NCBI GenBank assembly: GCA_937873555.1
Contig: CALMWN010000403.1
Coordinates: 1-5,904, forward strand
Source of the DNA: an uncultured Clostridia bacterium
GTDB taxonomy: Bacteria > Bacillota > Clostridia > Acetivibrionales > CALMWN01
Length of the DNA stretch: 5,904 bases
Direction: 5' to 3'
In this document: one piece after another, positions 1 to 5,506 of the stretch
Layout: every line of letters starts with the position of its first letter
Position numbering within the stretch: position 1 is the stretch's first letter
The notes under the pieces: generated by a model
Told to the model about the DNA's origin: nothing
Database searches by the model: none
What the model saw: the letters and a program-made list of their open reading frames with translations, nothing else
Position numbers and translations under genes: made by a program

Positions 1-1019
1 TTTTCACGGGCCGTGTTGTATGAGCCACACTCCATAAGGTCTTTGTATGCAACTATCTCAGCCCGTATAAAACCCCTTTCGAAATCACTGTGTATCTTGC
101 CGGCTGCCTGGGGAGCCTTTGTACCGTTTGTGATAGTCCATGCCCTTACTTCCTGAGGTCCTGCTGTTAAAAAGCTTATCAGGCCAAGCAGCTTGTAGCT
201 TGCCTTAATCAGTCTGTCCAGGCCTGACTCCGTGAGACCGAGCTCACCAAGGAATTCCTTCTTTTCATCCTCTTCAAGCTGGGCAATTTCTTCTTCGATT
301 TTTGCACAAATCACCATTACTTCAGAAGACTCCTTTTCTGCATGGCTCTTCAGTTCTGCCACAAAAGGATTGTCTGACAGGGACTGCAGGTCGTTTTCCG
401 AAATATTCGCAGCATAAAGCACCGGTTTCGAAGTAAGGAGGAATAACTGTTCCACCATTTCCTTCTGCTCATTTTCAAACGTCATCATTCTTGCCGGCAC
501 ACCTTTTTCAAGGTTTTCCCTGATGCTTTCATAGAGTTCCACCTCAAGCTGGAATTTCTTATCACCGGATTTAAGCATTTTGCGGGTTCTGTCTATCCTT
601 CTTTCCATGACCTCAAGGTCGGCAAATATCAACTCCAGGTTGATGGTTTCAATGTCACGGACCGGGCCGATGGAGCCGTCAACATGTACAACGTTTCCAT
701 CCTCGAAGCATCGTACGACATGTACTATGGCATCAACTTCCCTGATGTGGGACAGGAATTTATTGCCCAAACCTTCTCCTTTGCTTGCACCCTTTACCAG
801 CCCTGCGATGTCGACGAATTCAACAGTGGTAGGAGTGACCTTTTCCGGTTTGTACATTTCTGCCAGTCTTGCAAGCCTTTCATCAGGCACGGCAACTATC
901 CCCACATTCGGCTCTATTGTACAAAACGGGTAATTTGCACACTCTGCACCCGCTTTGGTTATTGCATTAAAAAGTGTACTCTTGCCGACATTCGGCAGTC
1001 CGACTATTCCAAGTTTCAT
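1..1019 (-). CDS. ychF: YchF/OLA1-family P-loop ATPase, C-terminus cut by window edge
   Basis: Reading the minus strand from the ATG at 1019-1017 gives 339 uninterrupted codons with no stop before the left edge. The family is usually about 365 residues, so some 25 C-terminal residues are missing. The protein starts MKLGIVGLPNVGKST, with the P-loop GLPNVGKS at residues 7-14. Other landmarks are the switch-like NYPFCTIEPN (29-38), the Walker B/G3 motif DIAG (70-73), and NISE (205-208) where true GTPases have NKxD. That last change is the mark of the ATP-preferring YchF/OLA1 branch. Cys33 lies in the conserved NYPFC motif. The segment from about residue 280 on (TAGPQEVRAWTI, then FERGFIRAEIVAY) matches the C-terminal TGS domain. 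The family is cytosolic, binds ribosomes and is linked to translation and oxidative stress; its exact role is unsettled. A GAAAGGA ribosome site lies upstream. It is divergent from the trp operon and not functionally tied to it. Confidence 0.96.
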   Translation of the reverse strand, partial: MKLGIVGLPNVGKSTLFNAITKAGAECANYPFCTIEPNVGIVAVPDERLARLAEMYKPEKVTPTTVEFVDIAGLVKGASKGEGLGNKFLSHIREVDAIVHVVRCFEDGNVVHVDGSIGPVRDIETINLELIFADLEVMERRIDRTRKMLKSGDKKFQLEVELYESIRENLEKGVPARMMTFENEQKEMVEQLFLLTSKPVLYAANISENDLQSLSDNPFVAELKSHAEKESSEVMVICAKIEEEIAQLEEDEKKEFLGELGLTESGLDRLIKASYKLLGLISFLTAGPQEVRAWTITNGTKAPQAAGKIHSDFERGFIRAEIVAYKDLMECGSYNTARE

Positions 1020-1096
1020 TGCTTTCGTATCCTTTCAAGATTTTATATAAAGGAAGCTTTTCCAAGCTTATAAATATTGTCCTTGGATATCAATAA

Positions 1097-1125
1097 ATTA
1101 TATATTATGGAGTATTGACTGTAAA
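1097..1125 (-). promoter_or_regulatory. Predicted sigma-A promoter of ychF
   Basis: On the minus strand, TTTACA (1125-1120, 5 of 6 matches to TTGACA) is followed after exactly 17 nt by a perfect TATAAT (1102-1097). Transcription would start near 1090, leaving a 5' UTR of about 70 nt before ychF. That UTR holds a small AAGCTT-TTCC-AAGCTT hairpin (1054-1069) of unknown meaning. The -35 box lies 15 nt from the -35 box of the divergent trp promoter, so the two polymerases would bind side by side. Confidence 0.7.
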
Positions 1126-1140
1126 GTGAAGATTTTTTTG

Positions 1141-1169
1141 TTGCATTTAAAATGATGCCATGCTATAAT
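1141..1169 (+). promoter_or_regulatory. Predicted trp operon promoter with extended -10
   Basis: A perfect TATAAT (1164-1169) is preceded by TG one base upstream (TGCTATAAT, an extended -10). A weak -35 box, TTGCAT (1141-1146), lies 17 nt upstream of the -10. Transcription would start around 1175-1177, just before the GAG/UAG triplet tract, giving an untranslated leader of about 220 nt before trpE. The weak -35 is offset by the extended -10. No repressor palindrome is obvious over the promoter, consistent with control acting later, on the leader RNA. Confidence 0.72.
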
Positions 1170-1183
1170 CTCAGTAATTGATT

Positions 1184-1237
1184 AAGAAGAGTTTATTTTT
1201 AGAAGAGTTTAGTTTAGAAGAGATGAGAAGAGACGAG
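1184..1237 (+). promoter_or_regulatory. Probable TRAP (MtrB) binding site: 11 NAG-type triplets in trp leader RNA
   Basis: Triplets sit on a near-perfect 5-nt register: AAG 1184, GAG 1189, UAU 1194, UAG 1200, GAG 1205, UAG 1210, UAG 1215, GAG 1220, GAG 1225, GAG 1230 and GAG 1235. The spacers are 2 nt, except one of 3 nt before 1200. Nine are canonical (G/U)AG and two are degenerate. In Bacillus, TRAP is an 11-subunit ring that, when loaded with tryptophan, wraps just such an array of 11 (G/U)AG triplets with 2-3 nt spacers in the trp leader. The position between promoter and terminator, upstream of trpE, fits that role. The mtrB gene is not in this window, so the binding protein is inferred. 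Confidence 0.8.
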
Positions 1238-1278
1238 CCGCGACAATTTGCTGTGAATCTGTGATGCCGGGTTTCTTC
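1227..1278 (+). promoter_or_regulatory. Predicted antiterminator stem of trp leader
   Basis: GAAGAGAC (1227-1234), inside the last triplets of the TRAP-like site, can pair with GTTTCTTC (1271-1278) over 8 bp including one G-U pair. After a 3-nt bulge (1235-1237), CCG (1238-1240) can also pair with CGG (1268-1270). This uses up the 5' arm of the terminator hairpin at 1266-1286, so the two structures exclude each other. A protein bound to the triplets would block this stem and favour termination. The pairing was read by eye and not folded computationally. Confidence 0.55.
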
Positions 1279-1291
1279 CACCCGGCTTTTT
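1266..1291 (+). terminator. Intrinsic terminator (attenuator) in the trp leader
   Basis: GCCGGGT (1266-1272) and ACCCGGC (1280-1286) form a perfect 7-bp GC-rich stem with the 7-nt loop TTCTTCC, followed directly by TTTTT (1287-1291). It lies about 90 nt after the predicted start of transcription and about 105 nt before trpE. It therefore cannot serve ychF, which runs the other way, and most likely acts as the operon's attenuator. Confidence 0.85.
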
Positions 1292-1373
1292 GTATATAAA
1301 AGTATGATGCTTTGAAAATACAAATGTGCAATTCAAGCAGCAGAGCCATATTTTTCTCGTTCCACTCTCATGT

Positions 1374-1390
1374 CTTCCCCAAGAGGGAGG
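1374..1390 (+). promoter_or_regulatory. trpE Shine-Dalgarno and hairpin that can hide it
   Basis: GGGAGG (1385-1390) is a strong ribosome binding site 7 nt before the ATG at 1398 and decides the trpE start. It can pair with CTTCCC (1374-1379) across a 5-nt loop, a 6-bp hairpin with one G-U pair. The 5' arm can instead pair with the triplet region far upstream (1217-1228 with 1366-1377), so access of the ribosome could depend on whether that region is free. In Bacillus, TRAP also represses trpE translation through an SD-blocking hairpin. Confidence 0.6.
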
Positions 1391-1397
1391 CGTCAAC

Positions 1398-2882
1398 ATG
1401 TTTTATCCGGATCTTGAGACGGTCAGGAATTTATCACAAAAACACAATCTGATCCCCGTAACAATGGAGGTCTATGCCGATATGGAAACTCCCATAAGCC
1501 TTTTCAAGAGGTTTGAGGACAGCCGGTACTGTTTTCTGCTGGAAAGTGTTGAAGGCGGTGAGAAATGGGCGAGATTTTCGTTTATCGGCAGGAATCCTTT
1601 CATGATAGCCAAAAGTATTTCCAACAGGACGATAATACAGGACAGAAACGGTCAGGAGAAAGAAGAGGCGGGAAACCCTGTAGAGGTATTGAAAAAGCTT
1701 ATGGAAGGCTATAAAGGAGTTGACCTGCCCGGGCTCCCAAGATTCAACGGGGGTGCCGTAGGTTTTTTCGGATATGACCTGATAAGATATTATGAAAATC
1801 TGCCGAATGTTCCGGAGGATGACCTGGAACTGCCTGAAAGCCATTTTATGTTTACTGACGAGGTGATTGTCTTTGATCACCTGAAGCAGAAAATTCACAT
1901 TATCGTCAACCTGCACACCGGTGGGAATATTGAAAGGGCTTATAACAGTGTGGTTGAAAGAATAAAGGAAATCTACAGGGAGATAATCTCTACAAGATGG
2001 AAGCTGACAGGCGGCACAAAGCATGATTTTACACATGGAAAAAAGGAATTCGGCATAAGCAGCAATATCACAAAAGAGAGGTTCTGTGAAAATGTCCTTA
2101 AGGCAAAGGAATATATAAGAAACGGGGACATATTCCAGGTGGTGCTGTCACAGCGGTTGTGCATAGAGACGGACCAGGATCCTCTGAACGTATACAGGGC
2201 GCTAAGGGTCATAAACCCGTCACCATACATGTATTATCTGAAATTCGACGATTACATGATAGTCGGTTCTTCGCCGGAAATGCTTGTGAGGGTTGAAGAC
2301 GGTATCGTTGAGACCTGCCCTATTGCCGGAACCAGAAGAAGGGGCAGGAACAAGGAAGAAGATGATACACTGGAAAGGGAGCTTCTGGCAGACGGGAAGG
2401 AACTGGCGGAACATACAATGCTGGTTGACCTTGGAAGGAATGATATCGGCAGGGTATCGGAATACGGCACGGTAAAGGTCAGGGATTTAATGCATATAGA
2501 AAAGTATTCCCACGTCATGCACCTGGTTACGAATGTTCAGGGAAAGCTTAAGGAAGGGAAAAATGCTTTTGACGCTTTGATGTCGGTACTTCCGGCAGGA
2601 ACACTTTCGGGTGCCCCAAAGGTAAGGGCCATGGAGATAATCGATGAACTTGAAAGCACCAAAAGGGGAAGCTACGGAGGAGCAATAGGGTACTTAAGCT
2701 TCAATGGCAATCTGGACAGCTGCATAACCATAAGGACCATTGTTTTCAAAAACGGAACGGCCTATGTGCAGGCAGGAGGAGGAGTTGTTGCCGACTCCAT
2801 ACCGGAACTGGAGTATGAAGAATCGCTCAACAAGGCGAGAGCTCTTTTAAAAGCATTGGAAGAGGAGGGGAAAATAAGATGA
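1398..2882 (+). CDS. trpE: Anthranilate synthase component I
   Basis: This 494-residue protein is the large subunit of anthranilate synthase, which turns chorismate and glutamine-derived ammonia into anthranilate, the first committed step to tryptophan. The N-terminal domain carries the LLES motif (47-50), part of the tryptophan feedback site, with NPSPYM (273-278) as its usual partner. Both are intact, so the enzyme should be feedback-inhibited. The chorismate-binding domain fills the C-terminal half, with PIAGTRRRG (308-316), DLGRNDIGRV (344-353), IEKYSHVMH (367-375), LPAGTLSGAPK (398-408) and QAGGGVVADS (458-467). The frame extends upstream to a GTG at 1326, but those 24 codons have no ribosome site and fall in the leader. 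The ATG at 1398 behind GGGAGG is the better start. The TGA stop overlaps the ATG of trpG (ATGA), which implies coupled translation. PabB or another chorismate enzyme is unlikely given the LLES motif and the context. Confidence 0.98.
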   Translation: MFYPDLETVRNLSQKHNLIPVTMEVYADMETPISLFKRFEDSRYCFLLESVEGGEKWARFSFIGRNPFMIAKSISNRTIIQDRNGQEKEEAGNPVEVLKKLMEGYKGVDLPGLPRFNGGAVGFFGYDLIRYYENLPNVPEDDLELPESHFMFTDEVIVFDHLKQKIHIIVNLHTGGNIERAYNSVVERIKEIYREIISTRWKLTGGTKHDFTHGKKEFGISSNITKERFCENVLKAKEYIRNGDIFQVVLSQRLCIETDQDPLNVYRALRVINPSPYMYYLKFDDYMIVGSSPEMLVRVEDGIVETCPIAGTRRRGRNKEEDDTLERELLADGKELAEHTMLVDLGRNDIGRVSEYGTVKVRDLMHIEKYSHVMHLVTNVQGKLKEGKNAFDALMSVLPAGTLSGAPKVRAMEIIDELESTKRGSYGGAIGYLSFNGNLDSCITIRTIVFKNGTAYVQAGGGVVADSIPELEYEESLNKARALLKALEEEGKIR

Positions 2883-3454
2883 TTATTATAATTGATAATT
2901 ACGACTCCTTCACATATAACCTTTATCAGTATGTAGGAGAAATGAATCCGGACATTGAAGTATACCGTAACGACAGGCTGACTGTAGATGAGATTATGAG
3001 GAAGAACCCGTCACATGTAATTATTTCACCCGGCCCGGGATTTCCAAAGGATGCAGGGGTTTCAAAGGAGCTTGTTGCCAGAATAGGCAAGTCTGTCCCG
3101 GTGCTTGGAGTCTGCCTTGGCCATCAGGCTATCGGAGAGGTGTATGGAGGTGAGGTTGTTCATGCAAGGGAACTGATGCACGGTAAAGCCTCCGAAGTAT
3201 TTGTGGAAAATGACTGTGAGTTGTTTACAGGCCTGCCTTCAAAAATCAGAGTTGGAAGATACCACTCGCTGATAGTCCGCAAGGAAAAACTTCCGGATGA
3301 ACTGAAAATTACTGCAAAAACAGCAGATGGTGAAATAATGGGACTGCAGCACAGGGAATACCCTGTATACGGAATTCAATTCCACCCGGAATCCATAATG
3401 ACACCAATGGGCAAGGATATTCTGAGGAATTTCCTGCGCTTGAAAAGTGCATAG
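2879..3454 (+). CDS. trpG: Anthranilate synthase component II, glutamine amidotransferase
   Basis: This 191-residue class I glutamine amidotransferase supplies ammonia to TrpE. It begins MIIIIDNYDSFTYNL and has the oxyanion/loop motif SPGPG (50-54) and the nucleophile elbow GVCLGHQAI with catalytic Cys79. HGK (101-103), RYHSL (127-131) and FHPES (168-172) follow; His169 and Glu171 complete the triad. Length and motifs are complete. The start overlaps the trpE stop by 4 nt behind a GAGGAGGGG ribosome site. In many Firmicutes the same subunit also serves PabB in folate synthesis; the sequence alone does not tell whether this one is shared. It ends in TAG, showing that amber is used as an ordinary stop here. 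A 200-nt gap follows before trpD. Confidence 0.97.
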   Translation: MIIIIDNYDSFTYNLYQYVGEMNPDIEVYRNDRLTVDEIMRKNPSHVIISPGPGFPKDAGVSKELVARIGKSVPVLGVCLGHQAIGEVYGGEVVHARELMHGKASEVFVENDCELFTGLPSKIRVGRYHSLIVRKEKLPDELKITAKTADGEIMGLQHREYPVYGIQFHPESIMTPMGKDILRNFLRLKSA

Positions 3455-3529
3455 AATCAGCTGAAAAGGATTAAGGTACGGTATTGTTTATCAAAACATG
3501 TGGGAAAGTTGAAGACCCTCCGCTTTACC

Positions 3530-3579
3530 CCCGCATTTGAAACAGCCGGTTTACCGGCTGTTTCTCCCCCTTTTGCGGG
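3530..3579 (+). terminator. Hairpin between trpG and trpD, possible partial terminator
   Basis: GAAACAGCCGG (3539-3549) and CCGGCTGTTTC (3554-3564) form a perfect 11-bp stem closed by TTTA. Outer arms CCCGCA (3530-3535) and TGCGGG (3574-3579) could extend it across an internal loop. The bases after the stem are TCCCCCTTTT, not a clean U-tract, so termination may be partial. Other roles, such as an RNA-processing or stability element between trpEG and the distal genes, are equally possible. No gene is visible in the 3455-3654 gap. Confidence 0.5.
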
Positions 3580-3589
3580 AGTAGGACAC

Positions 3590-3618
3590 TTAAACGGGTT
3601 TGCAACTTTATATATAAT
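3590..3618 (+). promoter_or_regulatory. Possible internal promoter before trpD
   Basis: A perfect TATAAT (3613-3618) lies 17 nt after TTAAAC (3590-3595), a weak -35 with 3 of 6 matches. It lies just downstream of the intergenic hairpin and would start transcripts near 3625, about 30 nt before trpD. AT-rich stretches give such matches by chance, so this is tentative. It would provide basal expression of trpDCF when leader attenuation shuts off trpEG. Confidence 0.35.
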
Positions 3619-3664
3619 AGTCGAGATGAGCGAAGAGGAGAGGAGAAGATATCTATGATGAGAG
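3613..3664 (+). promoter_or_regulatory. Candidate second TRAP-like triplet tract over the trpD ribosome site
   Basis: On a strict 5-nt register the stretch reads UAU 3613, UAG 3618, GAG 3623, GAG 3628, AAG 3633, GAG 3638, GAG 3643, GAU 3648. Further off-register or degenerate members lie over the start codons (GAU 3657, GAG 3662). Five are canonical. The tract contains the trpD Shine-Dalgarno (AGGAGA, 3641-3646). In Bacillus, TRAP represses translation of trpG, trpP and ycbK through sites overlapping the ribosome site. Purine-rich ribosome sites contain GAG by nature, so part of this match could be trivial. Confidence 0.4.
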
Positions 3665-4674
3665 AGGCAATCAGAAAGCTTGTTGAGGGTAGGAACCTGA
3701 CAGAGCAGGAAATTATGCAGGCAATGAACTGTATAATGGAAGGTAATGCAACACAGGCACAGATAGGGAGTTTTATTACTGCTTTGAGAATGAAGGGTGA
3801 AACCATAGATGAAATTACAGGCTGTGCAAGAGTCATGAGGGAGAAGGCCGAAAGAATAGTACCTCAAGGGGACTATTACATCGATACCTGCGGTACGGGA
3901 GGAGATGGAGCCAATACCTTTAATATTTCCACTGCAGCAGCAATCATAGCCGCCGCAGGAGGTGTAAAGGTGGCCAAGCACGGAAACAGGGCAATGTCCA
4001 GTAGAAGCGGCAGTGCGGATGTTCTGGAGGCGCTGGGGATAAATATCCATTTAAGCCCCGAGCAGGTGGGAAAATGCATCGAAACTGTGAATATAGGCTT
4101 CATGTTTGCGCAAGTATTCCACAAATCCATGAAATATGCAGCCGGACCAAGAAAAGAACTTGGTGTCAAGACGGTTTTCAACATACTCGGGCCTCTGACC
4201 AACCCGGCAAACGCAAAAGGCCAGGTTCTGGGAGTCTTCGACAGAAAACTTGTAGAACCTATGGCAAATGTACTTTTAAACCTTGGGACTGAAAGAGCGC
4301 TTGTGGTGCATGGGATGGATGGCTTGGACGAAATATCCACAACCTGTGCCACAATTGTATCCGAAGTAAGGGACGGGTAGGTCTCAAGCTATGAAATATA
4401 CCCGGAAATGTATGGACTGAGAAAAGCCGGAAAAGAAGAGCTTGCCGGCGGAGATGCGGCAGAAAATGCTGAAATAATCCGTTCCGTTTTAAACGGGGAA
4501 AAGGGTGCAAGAAGAGACATAGTGTTATTGAATGCGGCAGCGGCTTTATATGTCGGGAAGGCTGCCGACAGCATTGATGAAGGTATTGTGACAGCTGCTG
4601 GAATAATTGATTCGGGTAAGGCAATAAAAAAACTTGAACAGCTGAAGGAATTTACAAACAGAGTGGCTGCTTGA
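3655..4674 (+). pseudogene. trpD: Anthranilate phosphoribosyltransferase interrupted by an in-frame amber codon
   Basis: TrpD transfers the phosphoribosyl group of PRPP to anthranilate. The frame starts at ATG 3655 (a second ATG follows directly) behind AGGAGA. It carries the PRPP-binding CGTGGDG (79-85), NIST (90-93), KHGNR (108-112), the anthranilate-site GPRKELG (164-170) and metal-binding Asp225-Glu226 in MDGLDE. After SEVRDG (residue 241) comes TAG at 4378-4380. The same frame then continues with VSSYEIYPEMYGL and a normal C-terminus (RRDIVLLNAAAALYVGK, DSGKA) to TGA at 4672-4674. The total is 339 codons plus stop, the usual TrpD length, with no gap or frameshift. Homologues often have Lys at the stop position (DGKVSSYE), so AAG to TAG is the likely change. 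The 241-residue product would lack about 98 residues of the catalytic domain and is probably inactive. The rest shows no decay, so the lesion is recent, an error, or read through. Restart at ATG 4408 has no good ribosome site. Confidence 0.9.
4378..4380 (+). other. In-frame TAG codon inside trpD
   Basis: This single amber triplet separates two parts of trpD that lie in the same frame and together match the full-length family. It is followed by GTC. No obvious recoding hairpin was noted directly downstream. Other stops in the window are TGA (trpE, trpD end, trpC) and TAG (trpG), so genome-wide reassignment of TAG is unlikely. Confidence 0.9.
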
Positions 4675-4720
4675 AGGGCTGCCAGTCACGGGTGATATTT
4701 CTTTATATTTGGAGGTAATA

Positions 4721-5503
4721 ATGATACTGGACAAAATTGTCGAGCAAAAAAGAATTCAGCTGGCTCAGGAAATGAAACACATTTCGATAGAAGGCTGGAA
4801 GGAACGCATTAAAAGACCGGGACTGCAGAGTCCCCTGGATTTTTACAAGGCCTTGAAGGACAGCGGTGACTTATCGATAATTGCCGAGGTGAAAAAGGCA
4901 TCACCTTCAAAGGGAATAATAAAGGCGGATTTCGATCCGCTTGAAATTGCTATGGAATACAGCGCGGCCAGGGTTCAGGCAATATCAGTCCTTACGGAGA
5001 AAAATTTCTTCATGGGAAACGATGATTACCTTGTTAAAATCAGGCAGTCTATACCATTGCCGGTATTGAGAAAGGATTTTATAATAGATTTGCGGCAGGT
5101 TTATCAGTCGCGCTGCCTGGGAGCAGATGCAATACTTCTGATAGTTTCAATCCTTAATGATGAGGATTTGAACAAATTCCAGGTTGTTGCTGGAATACTT
5201 GGAATGCAGTGCCTTGTAGAGGTTCATAACAGGGAGGAAGTTGAAAGGGCGTTGCAGTCTGGGGCAAGAATAATCGGGATAAACAACAGGGATTTAAAAA
5301 CCTTTGAAGTTGACCTTCATACGACGGAAAAACTTATGAACCATATACCAAATGACAGGGTAGTGGTAAGTGAAAGCGGAATAAGAACCGCTGAGGACAT
5401 GAGATACCTTAAAAGCATAGGGGCCAATGCGGTACTTATAGGAGAAACCCTTATGAGAACAGCGTCAATACGGGATAAAATAAATGAATTGCGAGTGGGT
5501 TGA
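4721..5503 (+). CDS. trpC: Indole-3-glycerol phosphate synthase
   Basis: This 260-residue TIM-barrel enzyme closes the pyrrole ring of CdRP, losing CO2 and water, to give indole-3-glycerol phosphate. Family catalytic and binding residues are present: Glu56 and Lys58 in IIAEVKKASPSKG (53-65), Lys118 in VLRKDF (115-120), Glu167 in CLVEVHN (164-170), Asn188 in GINNRDL (186-192), and Glu218-Ser219 in VSESGI (216-221). The phosphate-site loop ends in LIGETLM (239-245). The N-terminal helix MILDKIVEQKR is typical. An in-frame TTG at 4709 exists, but ATG 4721 lies 5 nt after GGAGG (4711-4715) and is the clear start. It follows trpD by 46 nt and precedes trpF by 3 nt. It is a stand-alone TrpC, not the TrpCF fusion of enterobacteria. 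Confidence 0.98.
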   Translation: MILDKIVEQKRIQLAQEMKHISIEGWKERIKRPGLQSPLDFYKALKDSGDLSIIAEVKKASPSKGIIKADFDPLEIAMEYSAARVQAISVLTEKNFFMGNDDYLVKIRQSIPLPVLRKDFIIDLRQVYQSRCLGADAILLIVSILNDEDLNKFQVVAGILGMQCLVEVHNREEVERALQSGARIIGINNRDLKTFEVDLHTTEKLMNHIPNDRVVVSESGIRTAEDMRYLKSIGANAVLIGETLMRTASIRDKINELRVG

Positions 5504-5506
5504 CAT

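Noticed and set aside
1054..1069. AAGCTT-TTCC-AAGCTT hairpin in the ychF 5' UTR
   Set aside because: It is short, AT-rich and has no U-tract or link to a known regulator; probably chance.
684..1073. Plus-strand open frames across the ychF region
   Set aside because: They are antisense to a clearly conserved YchF frame, lack ribosome sites and resemble no known family.
1223..1264. Short leader ORF MRRDEPRQFAVNL ending just before the terminator, as a classic attenuation peptide
   Set aside because: It has no Trp codon, and the purine-rich bases before it are explained by the triplet repeats. Ribosome-stalling attenuation on tryptophan is not supported.
1326..1397. Longer trpE starting at GTG 1326, adding 24 residues
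   Set aside because: There is no ribosome site before 1326, the added residues do not resemble a TrpE N-terminus, and the region fits as untranslated leader with the SD hairpin. ATG 1398 has a strong ribosome site.
1176..1397. T-box riboswitch, common before trp genes in Firmicutes
   Set aside because: No T-box core sequence (AGGGTGGNACCGCG type) and no specifier-loop layout can be seen, and the leader is short for a T-box.
2850..2881. Another GAG triplet tract before trpG
   Set aside because: Only the GAGs of the ribosome site are present, without the 5-nt register.
4408..4674. Independent small gene of 88 codons after the amber codon
   Set aside because: It is the C-terminal part of TrpD in the same frame, with no convincing ribosome site of its own.
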